From positions 116,094 to 180,093 of the forward strand of contig NZ_LGHZ01000018.1 in assembly GCF_001266615.1 (NCBI RefSeq): a DNA stretch of 64,000 bases, given 5' to 3'. This stretch comes from Kluyvera genomosp. 1 (lineage in GTDB: Bacteria; Pseudomonadota; Gammaproteobacteria; Enterobacterales; Enterobacteriaceae). A model generated the notes under the pieces. That model did no database searches. It had not been told where the DNA came from and saw only the letters and a program-made list of their open reading frames with translations. The translations under genes were made by a program, and so were the position numbers. Below, piece after piece: positions 32,074-42,138 of this stretch. Each line of letters begins with the position of its first letter. Position 1 is the first letter of the stretch.

Positions 32074-33438
32074 ATGAACGATTACAAAATGACGCCCGGT
32101 GAGTTGCGCGCCACCTGGGGTTTAGGAACCGTATTTTCTTTGCGTATGCTCGGCATGTTTATGGTTCTGCCGGTTCTGACCACATATGGCATGGCATTAC
32201 AGGGCGCTAGCGAAGCGCTGATTGGCCTGGCTATTGGTATTTACGGCCTGGCGCAGGCGGTGTTTCAAATTCCTTTCGGGTTGGTCTCTGACCGCATTGG
32301 CCGCAAGCCATTAATTATCGGCGGGCTGGCGATTTTCGTGCTGGGCAGCGTGATTGCCGCCATGTCGGATTCAATCTGGGGCATTATTCTCGGCCGCGCG
32401 CTGCAAGGCTCCGGGGCCATTGCCGCGGCGGTGATGGCGCTGCTTTCCGATCTCACCCGCGAACAAAACCGCACCAAGGCGATGGCGTTTATCGGTGTTA
32501 GCTTCGGCGTCACCTTTGCTATCGCGATGGTGCTGGGCCCAATCATCACCCACAAACTAGGGCTCCATGCGCTGTTCTGGATGATTGCCGGGCTGGCGAC
32601 GCTCGGGATTTTGCTGACCATTCTGGTGGTGCCAGACAGCAAAAACCACGTGCTCAACCGCGAATCCGGGATGGTGAAAGGCTGCTTTAGCAAAGTGCTG
32701 ATGGAGCCAAGGCTGCTGAAGCTCAACTTCGGCATTATGTGCCTGCATATTTTGCTAATGTCGACCTTCGTCGCCCTGCCGGGCCAACTGGAGGCCGCCG
32801 GTTTCCCGGCACCCGAGCACTGGAAAATTTATCTGGTGACGATGCTGGTGTCGTTCATCTCGGTGGTGCCGTTTATTATCTATGCCGAAGTGAAACGCCG
32901 TATGAAGCGCGTCTTCGTGCTGTGCATTTCTCTGCTGCTGATTGCGGAAATTGTGCTGTGGGGTTCCGGTAACTCCTTCTGGGAGCTGGTTATTGGCGTA
33001 CAGATTTTCTTCCTCGCGTTCAACCTGATGGAAGCACTGCTGCCTTCACTTATCAGTAAAGAGTCCCCAGCGGGTTACAAAGGGACGGCGATGGGTATTT
33101 ACTCCACCAGCCAGTTCCTGGGCGTGGCCATTGGCGGTTCGCTGGGCGGTTGGGTTGACGGTCTGTTTGATTCGCAAACGGTCTTTCTCGCCGGGGCGCT
33201 GTTAGCCACCGTCTGGCTACTGGTCTCAATGACCATGCAGGAACCGCAGTACGTTAGCAGCCTGCGCGTAGAAATTCCCAAAGATATCACCGCCGATGAT
33301 GCGCTGCGTGAGCGCCTGCTGGCAACGAATGGCGTCAAAGAAGTGTTGGTGGTCGCTGAAGAGCACTCGGCTTACGTGAAAATTGACAGCAAAGTGACCA
33401 ACCGCTTTGAGGTCGAGCAGGCGATTGCCGCTCAGTAA
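32074..33438 (+). CDS. yajR: MFS transporter YajR
   Basis: This 454-residue protein has twelve MFS helices and a cytoplasmic C-terminal ferredoxin-like YAM domain (about 385-454, SLRVEIPKDITADDALRERL). Motif A SDRIGRKPLI follows helix 2, and RALQGSGAIAAAVMALLSDL lies around helix 4. It is a proton-coupled drug:H+ antiporter-type carrier whose natural substrate is unknown. The ATG at 32074 (MNDYKMTPGE) is preferred over GTG two codons earlier because it matches the family and follows TTGAGGTGGG. In E. coli this gene directly follows cyoE. Confidence 0.93.
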   Translation: MNDYKMTPGELRATWGLGTVFSLRMLGMFMVLPVLTTYGMALQGASEALIGLAIGIYGLAQAVFQIPFGLVSDRIGRKPLIIGGLAIFVLGSVIAAMSDSIWGIILGRALQGSGAIAAAVMALLSDLTREQNRTKAMAFIGVSFGVTFAIAMVLGPIITHKLGLHALFWMIAGLATLGILLTILVVPDSKNHVLNRESGMVKGCFSKVLMEPRLLKLNFGIMCLHILLMSTFVALPGQLEAAGFPAPEHWKIYLVTMLVSFISVVPFIIYAEVKRRMKRVFVLCISLLLIAEIVLWGSGNSFWELVIGVQIFFLAFNLMEALLPSLISKESPAGYKGTAMGIYSTSQFLGVAIGGSLGGWVDGLFDSQTVFLAGALLATVWLLVSMTMQEPQYVSSLRVEIPKDITADDALRERLLATNGVKEVLVVAEEHSAYVKIDSKVTNRFEVEQAIAAQ

Positions 33439-33443
33439 ACAGA

Positions 33444-33469
33444 ACAGCCCGCACGATCGTGCGGGCTGT
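33444..33469. terminator. Perfect palindrome between convergent yajR and yajQ
   Basis: This 26-bp perfect inverted repeat (13-bp arms beginning ACAGCCCGCACGA) is placed between two convergent genes. It acts as a shared terminator candidate, although neither side has a long T run. Confidence 0.6.
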
Positions 33470-33479
33470 GCTTACGCGA

Positions 33480-33971
33480 TTAGTCGCGGAAGTTTTTGAA
33501 CTGGAACGGCTGGCCGAGATCGCCGCCGCGTACCAGCGCCATCGCGGCCTGCAGATCGTCGCGCGCCTTACCGGTCACACGAAGTTCTTCACCCTGAATC
33601 TGCGTTTGTACTTTCAGCTTGCTGTCTTTGATCAGCTTCACGATCTTCTTCTGAACCGCGCTCTCGATCCCCTGCTTCAACTTGGCTTCAACGAACCAGG
33701 TTTTTCCGCTGTGGACGAAATCTTCCGGCACATCCAGTGACGTCCCTTCAATACCGCGTTTAAGCAGCTTGGCGCGCAGAATATCCAGCAGCTGATTGAC
33801 CTGGAAGTCAGATTCGCTCAGCACCTTAATCGTCTTATTCGCTTCGTTTAATTCAAAAGTGGCTTCAACGCCACGAAAGTCAAAACGAGACTCAACTTCA
33901 CGGCTCGCGTTATCAACCGCGTTGCGTGCTTCCTGAAGATCGACTTCAGAGACAATATCGAAAGATGGCAT
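33480..33971 (-). CDS. yajQ: Nucleotide-binding protein YajQ
   Basis: This 163-residue protein of the YajQ/DUF520 family has two ferredoxin-like domains, [20 protein letters not shown] at the start and [10 protein letters not shown] at the end. Family members bind nucleotides, and cyclic di-GMP in Xanthomonas; a tRNA/GTP-binding role was proposed for E. coli YajQ. The start at 33971 matches the family length; the open frame continues 20 codons upstream without similarity. Confidence 0.94.
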   Translation of the reverse strand: MPSFDIVSEVDLQEARNAVDNASREVESRFDFRGVEATFELNEANKTIKVLSESDFQVNQLLDILRAKLLKRGIEGTSLDVPEDFVHSGKTWFVEAKLKQGIESAVQKKIVKLIKDSKLKVQTQIQGEELRVTGKARDDLQAAMALVRGGDLGQPFQFKNFRD

Positions 33972-34150
33972 CTTTTCCCCTCCCTTAGTTTCTTTTGCGT
34001 TGCATAATACCTGCAACGCGGCATAACTCAACTTGTTATCCCCGGAAGCCGAGTTGATAGCGCTATACTCACACTACTGGCATCATAGTCAGCGTGAAGT
34101 ATGACACACCCATTGCATCTGGTGTGGTCAGTGGACGGTCAGGAGGATGT

Positions 34151-35062
34151 TTGAAAATTACGGTATTGGGATGTGGTGCGCTGGGTCAGCTATGGATGAC
34201 GGCGCTCCACAAAAAAGGATTTGAAGTACAAGGCTGGTTACGCGTACCTCAGCCCTACTGTAGCGTCAATTTGTTAGAGCTGGACGGCACCATTTTTAAC
34301 CAGTCGCTCATCGCCAACGACCCCGACTTCCTGGCGCAAAGCGATCTGCTGCTTGTCACCTTGAAAGCCTGGCAAGTGTCCGACGCGGTACGAAGCCTGG
34401 CATCCCGCCTGCCGGAGACCACACCAATCCTGCTGATTCACAACGGCATGGGCACCCTCAACGAACTTAACGATCTCAAGCAACCCATTCTGCTTGGTGC
34501 CACAACCCAGGCCGCGCGCCGCGATGGCAGCGTGATTATTCATGTGGCCAACGGCACGACCCATATTGGCCCCGGCAAACACTATGACGAAGATTACAGT
34601 CAACTTGCCGAAACGCTGCAGGACGTGTTGCCGGACGTCGCCTGGCACGACAGCATTCATTCCGCCATGTGGCGCAAGCTTGCCGTCAACTGTGTCATCA
34701 ACCCACTCACCGCGCTAATGGACTGTAAGAACGGCGAGTTACGCGCTCATCCGGAACAGATTGCGCGCATCTGCGAAGAAGTGGCAATGACCATGACGCG
34801 GGAAGGATTTCATACCTCACCGGAAAGTCTGTTATTTTATGTTAACCAGGTGATTGAACTGACAGCGGAAAATATCTCTTCCATGCTGCAGGACATCCGC
34901 GCACTTCGGCATACGGAAATCGACTATATCACCGGTTTTCTGTTGAAACGCGCGCGGGCGCACGGCATTCCAGTGCCGGAAAATACCCGCCTGTATGAAC
35001 TGGTTAAACGTAAGGAGAGTGAATATGAGCGCGTCGGCACTGATTTGCCTCGCTCCTGGTAG
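34151..35062 (+). CDS. panE: 2-dehydropantoate 2-reductase
   Basis: This 303-residue NADPH-dependent enzyme makes pantoate for coenzyme A synthesis. It has Rossmann motif GCGALG (7-12), LVTLKAWQ, and the catalytic-lysine region [16 protein letters not shown]. The family N-terminus MKITVLG is reached only with a TTG codon at 34151, which follows AGGAGG (34141-34146) by four bases. The overlapping ATG at 34147 is out of frame. The rare start and short spacing may keep expression low. It overlaps yajL by 38 bases. Confidence 0.93.
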   Translation: MKITVLGCGALGQLWMTALHKKGFEVQGWLRVPQPYCSVNLLELDGTIFNQSLIANDPDFLAQSDLLLVTLKAWQVSDAVRSLASRLPETTPILLIHNGMGTLNELNDLKQPILLGATTQAARRDGSVIIHVANGTTHIGPGKHYDEDYSQLAETLQDVLPDVAWHDSIHSAMWRKLAVNCVINPLTALMDCKNGELRAHPEQIARICEEVAMTMTREGFHTSPESLLFYVNQVIELTAENISSMLQDIRALRHTEIDYITGFLLKRARAHGIPVPENTRLYELVKRKESEYERVGTDLPRSW

Positions 35063-35618
35063 TGAAGAGATGGAAGCGGTCACCACGATTGATTTATTAG
35101 TGCGTGGCGGCATTCAGGTCACTACCGCCAGCGTCGCGAGCGATGGCAACCTGACCATTACCTGCTCGCGCGGCGTTAAGCTGCTGGCCGATGCCCCATT
35201 GGTTGAAGTTGCCGACGGTGATTTCGATATCATCATCCTGCCGGGCGGCATTAAGGGCGCGGAGTGCTTCCGCGACAGCACGCTGCTGGTCGAGACGGTA
35301 AGGCAATTTCACCTCTCCGGGCGCATTGTTGCCGCCATTTGTGCGGCAGCCGCCACCGTACTGGTCCCGCACGATCTCTTCCCGATTGGCAATATGACCG
35401 GCTTCCCAGCGCTGAAAGATCAGATTCCAGAGGGTCAGTGGCAGGATAAGCGCGTCGTCTGGGACCCGCGTGTTAATCTGCTCACCAGTCAGGGGCCGGG
35501 GACGGCTATCGATTTCGGTCTGAAGATTGTCGACCTGCTGGTCGGGCGTGAAAAAGCCTATGAAATTTCTACACAGCTGGTGATGGCGGCAGGTATTTAT
35601 AACCACTACGAAGCGTAG
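35025..35618 (+). CDS. yajL: DJ-1/PfpI-family protein YajL (protein/nucleic acid deglycase)
   Basis: This 197-residue DJ-1 homologue protects proteins against oxidative and carbonyl stress; chaperone and deglycase activities have been proposed. The nucleophile elbow cysteine (Cys106, [10 protein letters not shown]) and the supporting glutamate near residue 15 (SEEMEAV) are present. The residue three after the cysteine in the E. coli protein is Pro, here Ala. The start at 35025 follows AAGGAGAG and overlaps the end of panE, indicating translational coupling. Confidence 0.93.
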   Translation: MSASALICLAPGSEEMEAVTTIDLLVRGGIQVTTASVASDGNLTITCSRGVKLLADAPLVEVADGDFDIIILPGGIKGAECFRDSTLLVETVRQFHLSGRIVAAICAAAATVLVPHDLFPIGNMTGFPALKDQIPEGQWQDKRVVWDPRVNLLTSQGPGTAIDFGLKIVDLLVGREKAYEISTQLVMAAGIYNHYEA

Positions 35619-35634
35619 TTCTTCGCCGACAGGC

Positions 35635-35789
35635 AATAAAAAACCGGTATAGCCTAACACCGTTATTTTAAGATTGAGATACCCGGGGCGACCACCGGGT
35701 TTGGCGTCCCTCCGGGAACCAAATCCCGGCGTTTCCCCTAATCGCTTTGCTTAAGTTAACTGTGTTACGGCATAACCGGTTTTTTTATT
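35635..35789. repeat. 155-bp structured element with long terminal inverted repeats
   Basis: The ends (35635-35660 and 35762-35789) are inverted copies of about 26-28 bases with only a few mismatches, each beginning AATAAAAAA and running through CCGGT. Inside lie an ACCCGG/CCGGGT hairpin (35681-35700) and a second CCGGGA/TCCCGG hairpin (35712-35729). It fills the gap between convergent yajL and thiI. Each arm also works as a GC stem end plus T run, so it could be a bidirectional terminator, a MITE-like repeat or a structured RNA. It is not recognised as a named family. Confidence 0.6.
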
Positions 35790-35803
35790 ATGAGGATTCA
35801 CGC

Positions 35804-37252
35804 TTACGGACGGTAAACCTTCACGTTGACGAAGCCCTGCTCGCGCAGATACAGCGCCTGCAGACGGCTCATCACCCCGCGCTCACACCACAGCAGATAG
35901 GTTTTGCTCTGGTCGAGATCGCCAAACTTGGTGCTCAGTTTGTAGAACGGCAGCGACGCCACTTCCACGCCTTCCACTTTCAGCGGCTTGTCGTCTTGTT
36001 CGTCTACCGAACGGATATCCAGAATCACGTCGTTTTCAGCGAAACCGCTCACGGTTTCCACTTCCACCACTTCTTGCTGAGTCTGCTGGGCGATATCGCG
36101 AATGTCGACATTGTTCGCTTCGGCAACCACTTTATCCAGAATGCTGAAATCAAAGTTAGCTTCTTCGGCTTCGATTTTCGCCTTCACCGCTTTGATGGTT
36201 GGGCTTTTCGAAATAACACCGCAGTATTCCGGCATGGTACGGGCAAAATCTTCGGTGCCGATTTCACGTGCCAGATCGATAATGTGCTCTTTATCGTGCG
36301 AGATCAGCGGACGCAGAATCAGGGTATCGGAAACATTGTCGATAAGACGCAGGTTGGTCAGCGTCTGGCTGGAGACCTGGCCCAGCGCTTCACCGGTGAC
36401 CAGCGCCTGCACGCCGTAGCGTTCAGCCACCTGGGATGCCGCGCGAACCATCATACGCTTGAGCACCACGCCCATCTGGCCATCTTCAACTTTCTCAAGG
36501 ATTTCGCCAACCACAGGCTCGAAGTTGATCGCCACGAAACGCACGCGGTGGGAGCTGCCGAAGCGGTTCCACAGATAGTGGGCAACCTGACGCACGCCAA
36601 TTTCATGGGCCGCGCCGCCGAGGTTGAAGAAGCAGTAGTGCACACGGCAACCGCGACGCATCAGCATATAGCTGGAAACGCCGGAGTCGAAACCACCGGA
36701 GATCAGCGACAGCACGTCTTCCTGGGTACCGATAGGGAAACCGCCAATACCTTCGTAGCGCCCTTTCACCAGCAGTAAACGGTCGTTTTCGATTTCCAGG
36801 TTAACGGTCACATCCGGATTGGTCAGCTTCACGCGCGCCGTTTCGATGTGTTGGTTCAGACCGCCGCCAACGTAACGTTCCACTTCAATAGAAGTGAACT
36901 CATGCTTACCGCGACGTTTTACGCGCACGCAGAAGGATTTGCCTTCCAGCGCTTCGCGCCACAGCGGCAGCGTCTGCTCAAAGATATTGTGCAGCGAGGT
37001 AAACGGAACGTCTTCCACTTCCAGAATATGGTGAATACCAGGGATACGCGTCAACGCATCGCGCAGGATCAGACGTTTGTCTTCATCTTTGGAACGCACT
37101 TCGATGTGATCCCAGTGACGAACGACAGCGAGCGTTTCATCGTGATTTTTAAGAACGTTACGAATGTTACCGGTTAAAATTTTAATAAAGCGCAAACGCA
37201 CAGTTTGGCTTTTGATGGTGATTTCCGGGAACAATTTAATGATAAACTTCAT
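35804..37252 (-). CDS. thiI: tRNA 4-thiouridine synthase / thiamine sulfur carrier ThiI
   Basis: This 482-residue protein has an N-terminal ferredoxin-like and THUMP domain (about 1-165), a PP-loop ATP pyrophosphatase domain ([11 protein letters not shown] near 180) and a C-terminal rhodanese domain with the persulfide cysteine Cys456 in LLWCERG. Cys344 (MPEYCGV) is the partner of the catalytic disulfide. It transfers sulfur to U8 of tRNA and into the thiazole of thiamine. The start at 37252 gives exact E. coli length; the frame is open 41 codons further upstream. Confidence 0.96.
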   Translation of the reverse strand: MKFIIKLFPEITIKSQTVRLRFIKILTGNIRNVLKNHDETLAVVRHWDHIEVRSKDEDKRLILRDALTRIPGIHHILEVEDVPFTSLHNIFEQTLPLWREALEGKSFCVRVKRRGKHEFTSIEVERYVGGGLNQHIETARVKLTNPDVTVNLEIENDRLLLVKGRYEGIGGFPIGTQEDVLSLISGGFDSGVSSYMLMRRGCRVHYCFFNLGGAAHEIGVRQVAHYLWNRFGSSHRVRFVAINFEPVVGEILEKVEDGQMGVVLKRMMVRAASQVAERYGVQALVTGEALGQVSSQTLTNLRLIDNVSDTLILRPLISHDKEHIIDLAREIGTEDFARTMPEYCGVISKSPTIKAVKAKIEAEEANFDFSILDKVVAEANNVDIRDIAQQTQQEVVEVETVSGFAENDVILDIRSVDEQDDKPLKVEGVEVASLPFYKLSTKFGDLDQSKTYLLWCERGVMSRLQALYLREQGFVNVKVYRP

Positions 37253-37451
37253 GGCGGCAATGGTTCGTTGGCAAGCCCGACGGGGCTTTAGGCAAAAAGA
37301 TGTATCGCAGCGCGCCGTTGTTACCGAGGGAGCCTGCGTCCAGGACGCGGAGTATACCATCATCCCGCTTACCATTGCGTGTTATTTGCTTCACGACCAG
37401 ACTCCGTTACCATAGACGCAGTCGCGACATAACAAGAGCCAAAAATTCACT

Positions 37452-37694
37452 ATGCCAAAGAAAAATGAAGCCCCGGCCAGTTTTGAAACCGCATTAACCG
37501 AGCTGGAGCAGATTGTTAATCGTCTTGAGAGTGGCTCCCTGCCGCTGGAAGAGGCGCTCAACGAATTTGAACGTGGCGTGCAGCTGGCACGTCAGGGGCA
37601 GACAAAACTGCAGCAAGCTGAACAGCGCGTGCAGATCCTGCTGGCCGATAACGAAGACGCACCTTTAACGCCTTTCACCCCGGACGCCGAATAA
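37452..37694 (+). CDS. xseB: Exodeoxyribonuclease VII small subunit
   Basis: This 80-residue helical protein starts [20 protein letters not shown] with the family stretch [18 protein letters not shown]. It assembles with XseA, encoded elsewhere, to degrade single-stranded DNA. It begins the xseB-ispA-dxs operon, one base before ispA, and is divergent from thiI. Confidence 0.96.
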   Translation: MPKKNEAPASFETALTELEQIVNRLESGSLPLEEALNEFERGVQLARQGQTKLQQAEQRVQILLADNEDAPLTPFTPDAE

Positions 37695-37695
37695 A

Positions 37696-38595
37696 ATGGA
37701 TTTCTCGCAACAGCTCAATGCCTGCGTAGAACAGGCAAACGACGCGCTGCGCCGTTTTATCGCTCCGCTGCCGTTTCAGAACACTCCTCTGGTTGAGGCC
37801 ATGGAGTATGGCGCACTATTAGGTGGTAAACGCCTGCGACCGTTCCTGGTGTACGCCACCGGCAAAATGTTCGGCGTCAGCACCGCAACGCTAGATGCGC
37901 CGGCCGCTGCCGTTGAGTGTATTCACGCCTATTCGCTGATGCATGACGACCTACCGGCGATGGACGACGACGATCTGCGCCGCGGTCAGCCGACCTGCCA
38001 CATCAAATTTGGCGAGGCGAGCGCAATTCTGGCCGGTGACGCGCTGCAAACGCTGGCGTTTTCTATACTCAGTGATGCGCCGATGCAAGAAGTCTCCGAC
38101 CGCGATCGCCTGGCGATGCTGTCAGAACTGGCGACGGCCAGCGGTGTCGCCGGTATGTGCGGTGGACAGGCGTTGGATCTGGAAGCTGAAGGACAACAGG
38201 TTAATCTGGAAATACTGGAGCGCATCCACCGGCATAAAACCGGGGCGCTGATTCGTGCCGCCGTTCGTCTGGGTGCGCTGAGCGCCGGTGAACAAGGGCG
38301 ACATGCGCTACCTTTGCTGGATAAGTACGCTGAAAGCATCGGCCTGGCGTTCCAGGTTCAGGATGACATTCTGGATGTGGTGGGCGATACTGCGACCCTC
38401 GGAAAGCGCCAGGGTGCCGATCAGCAGCTCGGGAAGAGCACCTATCCTGCATTACTGGGTCTTGAGCAAGCCCGGACAAAAGCCAGTGACCTTATTGCCG
38501 ATGCCCGCCAGTCGTTAAACGAGCTGGCCGCGCAGTCACTGGATATCACAGCACTGGAAGCGCTAGCGAACTACATCATCCTGCGCGACAAATAA
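37696..38595 (+). CDS. ispA: Farnesyl diphosphate synthase (geranyltranstransferase)
   Basis: This 299-residue all-helical prenyltransferase condenses IPP with DMAPP and GPP. The first aspartate-rich motif is DDLPAMDDDD (about 84-93), the second is QDDILDVVGD (about 222-231), and GGKRLRP binds the diphosphate. Length equals the E. coli enzyme. It sits between xseB and dxs, so the isoprenoid supply gene dxs and its downstream user are coexpressed. Confidence 0.96.
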   Translation: MDFSQQLNACVEQANDALRRFIAPLPFQNTPLVEAMEYGALLGGKRLRPFLVYATGKMFGVSTATLDAPAAAVECIHAYSLMHDDLPAMDDDDLRRGQPTCHIKFGEASAILAGDALQTLAFSILSDAPMQEVSDRDRLAMLSELATASGVAGMCGGQALDLEAEGQQVNLEILERIHRHKTGALIRAAVRLGALSAGEQGRHALPLLDKYAESIGLAFQVQDDILDVVGDTATLGKRQGADQQLGKSTYPALLGLEQARTKASDLIADARQSLNELAAQSLDITALEALANYIILRDK

Positions 38596-38613
38596 ACAAT
38601 AAATGAGTCTCCG

Positions 38614-40476
38614 ATGAGTTTTGATATTGCCAAATACCCGACCCTGGCACTGGTCGATTCCACCCAGGAATTACGCCTGTTGCCAAAAGAGAGCCTGCCG
38701 AAGCTATGTGACGAGCTACGTCGTTACCTGCTCGACAGCGTGAGCCGTTCCAGCGGACACTTTGCCTCCGGGCTTGGCACGGTGGAACTCACCGTGGCGC
38801 TGCATTATGTCTACAACACGCCGTTCGACCAGCTCATCTGGGACGTCGGTCACCAGGCCTATCCGCATAAAATTCTGACCGGACGCCGCGACAAAATTGG
38901 CACGATTCGTCAGAAAGGGGGCCTACACCCGTTCCCGTGGCGCGGCGAAAGCGAGTATGACGTGCTGAGCGTCGGACACTCCTCGACGTCGATTTCAGCG
39001 GGCATTGGCATTGCCGTGGCGGCAGAAAAAGAGAACAAACAGCGTCGCACCGTCTGCGTGATTGGCGACGGCGCGATTACCGCGGGCATGGCGTTTGAAG
39101 CGATGAACCATGCCGGCGATATCAAGCCCGATATGCTGGTGGTACTGAACGACAACGAAATGTCGATCTCGGAAAACGTCGGCGCGCTCAATAACCATCT
39201 GGCGCAGCTGCTTTCCGGCAAGCTTTACTCCTCCCTGCGTGAAGGCGGTAAGAAAGTCTTCTCCGGCGTACCGCCGATTAAAGAGCTGCTCAAACGCACG
39301 GAAGAACACATCAAAGGCATGGTCGTGCCGGGGACACTGTTCGAAGAGTTGGGCTTTAACTACATCGGGCCGGTGGATGGCCATGACGTGGTTGGGCTGG
39401 TCAATACGCTCAAGAACATGCGCGACCTGAAAGGCCCGCAATTCCTGCATATCATGACCAAAAAAGGCCGTGGCTATGAGCCCGCCGAGAAAGATCCGAT
39501 CACCTTCCACGCGGTGCCTAAATTCGACCACACCAGTGGTAAGCTGCCGAAAAGTAGCGGCGGCCTGCCGTCGTATTCAAAAATCTTCGGCGACTGGCTG
39601 TGTGAGACTGCCGCCAAAGATGCCAAGCTGATGGCGGTCACCCCAGCCATGCGTGAAGGCTCCGGCATGGTCGAGTTCTCCAAAAAATATCCTGACCAGT
39701 ATTTTGATGTCGCCATTGCCGAACAACATGCGGTGACTTTCGCCGCGGGTCTGGCTATTGGCGGCTATAAGCCGATTGTCGCGATTTATTCTACCTTCCT
39801 CCAGCGCGCCTACGACCAGGTGATCCACGACGTTGCCATCCAGAAGCTGCCGGTGCTGTTTGCTATCGACCGCGCGGGCATCGTGGGTGCCGACGGGCAG
39901 ACGCATCAGGGGGCGTTCGATATCTCCTACCTGCGCTGCATCCCGGAAATGGTCATCATGACCCCGAGCGATGAAAACGAGTGTCGCCAGATGCTGTACA
40001 CCGGCTACCATTACAGCGATGGCCCGAGCGCGGTACGCTATCCACGCGGTTGTGGCACGGGCGCTACGCTTGAGCCATTGGCTAAACTGCCGTTGGGCAA
40101 AGGGGTGGTGAAACGTGAAGGCGAAAAACTGGCGATTCTCAACTTTGGTACGCTGCTGGCGGAAGCCGAAGTCGTTGCCGAAAAACTTAACGCTACGCTA
40201 GTCGATATGCGCTTTGTGAAACCACTGGATGAGTCACTGATCCTCGAGATGGCTGCGCGTCACGAATCTCTGGTCACGCTTGAAGAAAACGCCATTATGG
40301 GCGGTGCGGGCAGCGGGGTGAACGAAGTCCTGATGGCGCATCGTAAACCAGTACCCGTGCTGAATCTTGGCCTGCCTGATTTCTTCATCCCACAAGGGAC
40401 GCAGGAAGAAGCGCGTGCCGATATTGGCCTCGACGCAGCAGGCATCGAAGCGAAGATCGCGGCCTGGTTGGCATAA
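38614..40476 (+). CDS. dxs: 1-deoxy-D-xylulose-5-phosphate synthase
   Basis: This 620-residue TPP-dependent enzyme performs the first step of the MEP isoprenoid pathway, which also feeds thiamine and pyridoxal synthesis. His49 is in SGHFASGLG, the TPP/Mg motif [18 protein letters not shown] lies near 151-168, Glu370 is in IAEQHAV, and a C-terminal transketolase-like domain is present. Length equals the E. coli enzyme. It starts 18 bases after ispA. Confidence 0.97.
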   Translation: MSFDIAKYPTLALVDSTQELRLLPKESLPKLCDELRRYLLDSVSRSSGHFASGLGTVELTVALHYVYNTPFDQLIWDVGHQAYPHKILTGRRDKIGTIRQKGGLHPFPWRGESEYDVLSVGHSSTSISAGIGIAVAAEKENKQRRTVCVIGDGAITAGMAFEAMNHAGDIKPDMLVVLNDNEMSISENVGALNNHLAQLLSGKLYSSLREGGKKVFSGVPPIKELLKRTEEHIKGMVVPGTLFEELGFNYIGPVDGHDVVGLVNTLKNMRDLKGPQFLHIMTKKGRGYEPAEKDPITFHAVPKFDHTSGKLPKSSGGLPSYSKIFGDWLCETAAKDAKLMAVTPAMREGSGMVEFSKKYPDQYFDVAIAEQHAVTFAAGLAIGGYKPIVAIYSTFLQRAYDQVIHDVAIQKLPVLFAIDRAGIVGADGQTHQGAFDISYLRCIPEMVIMTPSDENECRQMLYTGYHYSDGPSAVRYPRGCGTGATLEPLAKLPLGKGVVKREGEKLAILNFGTLLAEAEVVAEKLNATLVDMRFVKPLDESLILEMAARHESLVTLEENAIMGGAGSGVNEVLMAHRKPVPVLNLGLPDFFIPQGTQEEARADIGLDAAGIEAKIAAWLA

Positions 40477-40539
40477 TCCCCCCTATCGCTCCTGCTATGC
40501 TTAAAGGTAAACCCCTAACCCGCGAGCAGGAGCTGAATC

Positions 40540-41514
40540 ATGCAATACCATCTCTTAGGACAAACCGACCTTCGGGTTTCCCGCCTTTGCCTGGGCTGTA
40601 TGACCTTCGGCGAACCAGATCGGGGTAAACACGCCTGGACGCTACCGGAAGACAGTAGCCGACCCATCATTCAGCGCGCACTCGAAGGCGGCATCAACTT
40701 TTTTGACACCGCCAACAGCTATTCCGATGGCAGCAGCGAAGAGATCGTCGGCAGGGCACTGCGCGATTTCGCTCGCCGTGACGAAGTCGTAGTCGCCACC
40801 AAGGTCTACCACCAGGTGGGCGATTTAGAAGAAGGGCTTTCACGCGCGCAGATTTTACGCTCAATTGACGACAGCCTGCGCCGCCTTGGCATGGACCACG
40901 TCGATCTGCTACAAATTCATCGCTGGGATTACCGCACGCCCATTGAAGAGACGCTGGAAGCGCTGGACGAGGTGGTAAAATCGGGCAAAGCCCGCTTTAT
41001 CGGCGCCTCTTCAATGCATGCCCGCCAGTTTGCCCATGCGCTGGCGCTGCAAAAAGCCAACGGCTGGGCGCCGTTTGTGACCATGCAGGATCACTACAAT
41101 CTGATTTATCGGGAAGAAGAGCGCGATATGCTGCCGCTGTGCGTGGAAGAAGGCGTGGCGGTGATCCCATGGAGCCCACTGGCGCGCGGCCGTCTGACCC
41201 GTCCATGGGGGGAAACCACCGCGCGTCTGGTCTCTGATGAGTTTGGCCAGACGCTCTACAGCACCACGGAAGAGAACGACGAACAAATTGCCGGGGAATT
41301 GGAGCGGGTAGCCGAAGAAGTGGAAGCCAGCCGCGCGCAAACAGCGCTGGCATGGTTGTTGAGTAAACCCGGAGTGGCAGCGCCGATTATCGGCGCATCG
41401 CGTGAGGATCAGTTAGAGGAGCTGTTAAACGCAGTTGATCTGACGCTGACGCCAGAGCAGATCTCAGCGATGGAAGCACCGTATCAGGTACATCCGGTGG
41501 TGGGGTTTAAGTAA
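40540..41514 (+). CDS. yajO: Aldo/keto reductase YajO
   Basis: This 324-residue TIM-barrel NADPH-dependent reductase has the catalytic tetrad region with Asp56 and Tyr61 in FFDTANSY and Lys in VVATKVY, and His in LQIHRWDY. E. coli YajO is an aldo/keto reductase reported to support 1-deoxyxylulose phosphate formation from ribulose phosphate when dxs is lost, which fits its place downstream of dxs. A 63-base gap separates them. Confidence 0.92.
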   Translation: MQYHLLGQTDLRVSRLCLGCMTFGEPDRGKHAWTLPEDSSRPIIQRALEGGINFFDTANSYSDGSSEEIVGRALRDFARRDEVVVATKVYHQVGDLEEGLSRAQILRSIDDSLRRLGMDHVDLLQIHRWDYRTPIEETLEALDEVVKSGKARFIGASSMHARQFAHALALQKANGWAPFVTMQDHYNLIYREEERDMLPLCVEEGVAVIPWSPLARGRLTRPWGETTARLVSDEFGQTLYSTTEENDEQIAGELERVAEEVEASRAQTALAWLLSKPGVAAPIIGASREDQLEELLNAVDLTLTPEQISAMEAPYQVHPVVGFK

Positions 41515-41520
41515 CAGAAT

Positions 41521-41640
41521 ACCCCCTCACCCTAGCCCTCTCCCCGATGGGGAGAGGGAACCGTTCGGCATCACTTTTTAGTGATGTGCATCATCACACC
41601 GCAGACCAATTTTCCCTCTCTCCCTTCCGGGATGAGGGTC
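41521..41640. repeat. REP/BIME-like pair of palindromes
   Basis: A perfect 10-bp dyad CCCTCTCCCC-GAT-GGGGAGAGGG (41536-41558) is preceded by CCCTCACCCTAG. A related unit appears inverted at about 41610-41638, with a third hairpin built from CATCAC/GTGATG between them (about 41569-41587). The arrangement, two inverted repeats around a spacer between convergent yajO and pgpA, is that of a bacterial interspersed mosaic element and may also end transcription. Confidence 0.6.
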
Positions 41641-41646
41641 AACACA

Positions 41647-42138
41647 TCACAGAACGTGGTGCCCCACAACGTACAGTATCCCCGCCGAGATCACCCCGGC
41701 GACGATATCATCGACCATGATCCCCATGCCGCCATGAATGTTGCGGTCAAACCAGCGGATTGGCCACGGTTTCCACATATCCAGAATGCGGAATACCACA
41801 AACCCGGCTAGCACCCACTGCCAGCTAATCACCGGGATCGCCATCAAGGTAATCCACATACCGATAAACTCATCCCACACAATGCTTCCGTGGTCATGAG
41901 TCTGCATATCTCGCGCCGTACGACGGCAGATATACACCCCGATGCAGATACCGAACATCACCACCAGCGAATAAACCTGCAGGGGTAAAAAGGTCAGTAA
42001 GTACCAGAACGGGATAGAGGCCAATGAGCCCATGGTACCTGGGACTATTGGGCTTAAGCCGCTACCAAACCCAGTCGCCAACAGGTGCCAGGGATTGCGT
42101 AAATTCAGGCGGCTTTTTGCGATATCGTGCTTAGCCAA
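41647..42138 (-). CDS. pgpA: Phosphatidylglycerophosphatase A
   Basis: This inner-membrane enzyme dephosphorylates phosphatidylglycerophosphate. [17 protein letters not shown], the acidic motif [10 protein letters not shown], and [19 protein letters not shown] with hydrophobic helices are typical. No ATG exists at the family start; a TTG at 42138 (L-A-K-H-D-I-A-K-S) follows AAGGGG by ten bases, giving 163 residues and an eight-base overlap with thiL. An ATG at 42180 would give 177 residues but lies inside thiL without a ribosome-binding site. The start is therefore a choice. Confidence 0.88.
   Translation of the reverse strand: MAKHDIAKSRLNLRNPWHLLATGFGSGLSPIVPGTMGSLASIPFWYLLTFLPLQVYSLVVMFGICIGVYICRRTARDMQTHDHGSIVWDEFIGMWITLMAIPVISWQWVLAGFVVFRILDMWKPWPIRWFDRNIHGGMGIMVDDIVAGVISAGILYVVGHHVL

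Noticed and set aside
35681..35730. Possible tRNA-like T-arm in the yajL-thiI element
   Set aside because: The seven-base loop AACCAAA does not fit the TTCRANY T-loop and no acceptor stem or anticodon arm can be drawn.
35635..35803. TPP riboswitch next to thiI
   Set aside because: The structured element is downstream of thiI, not in its leader, and no THI-box sequence is present.
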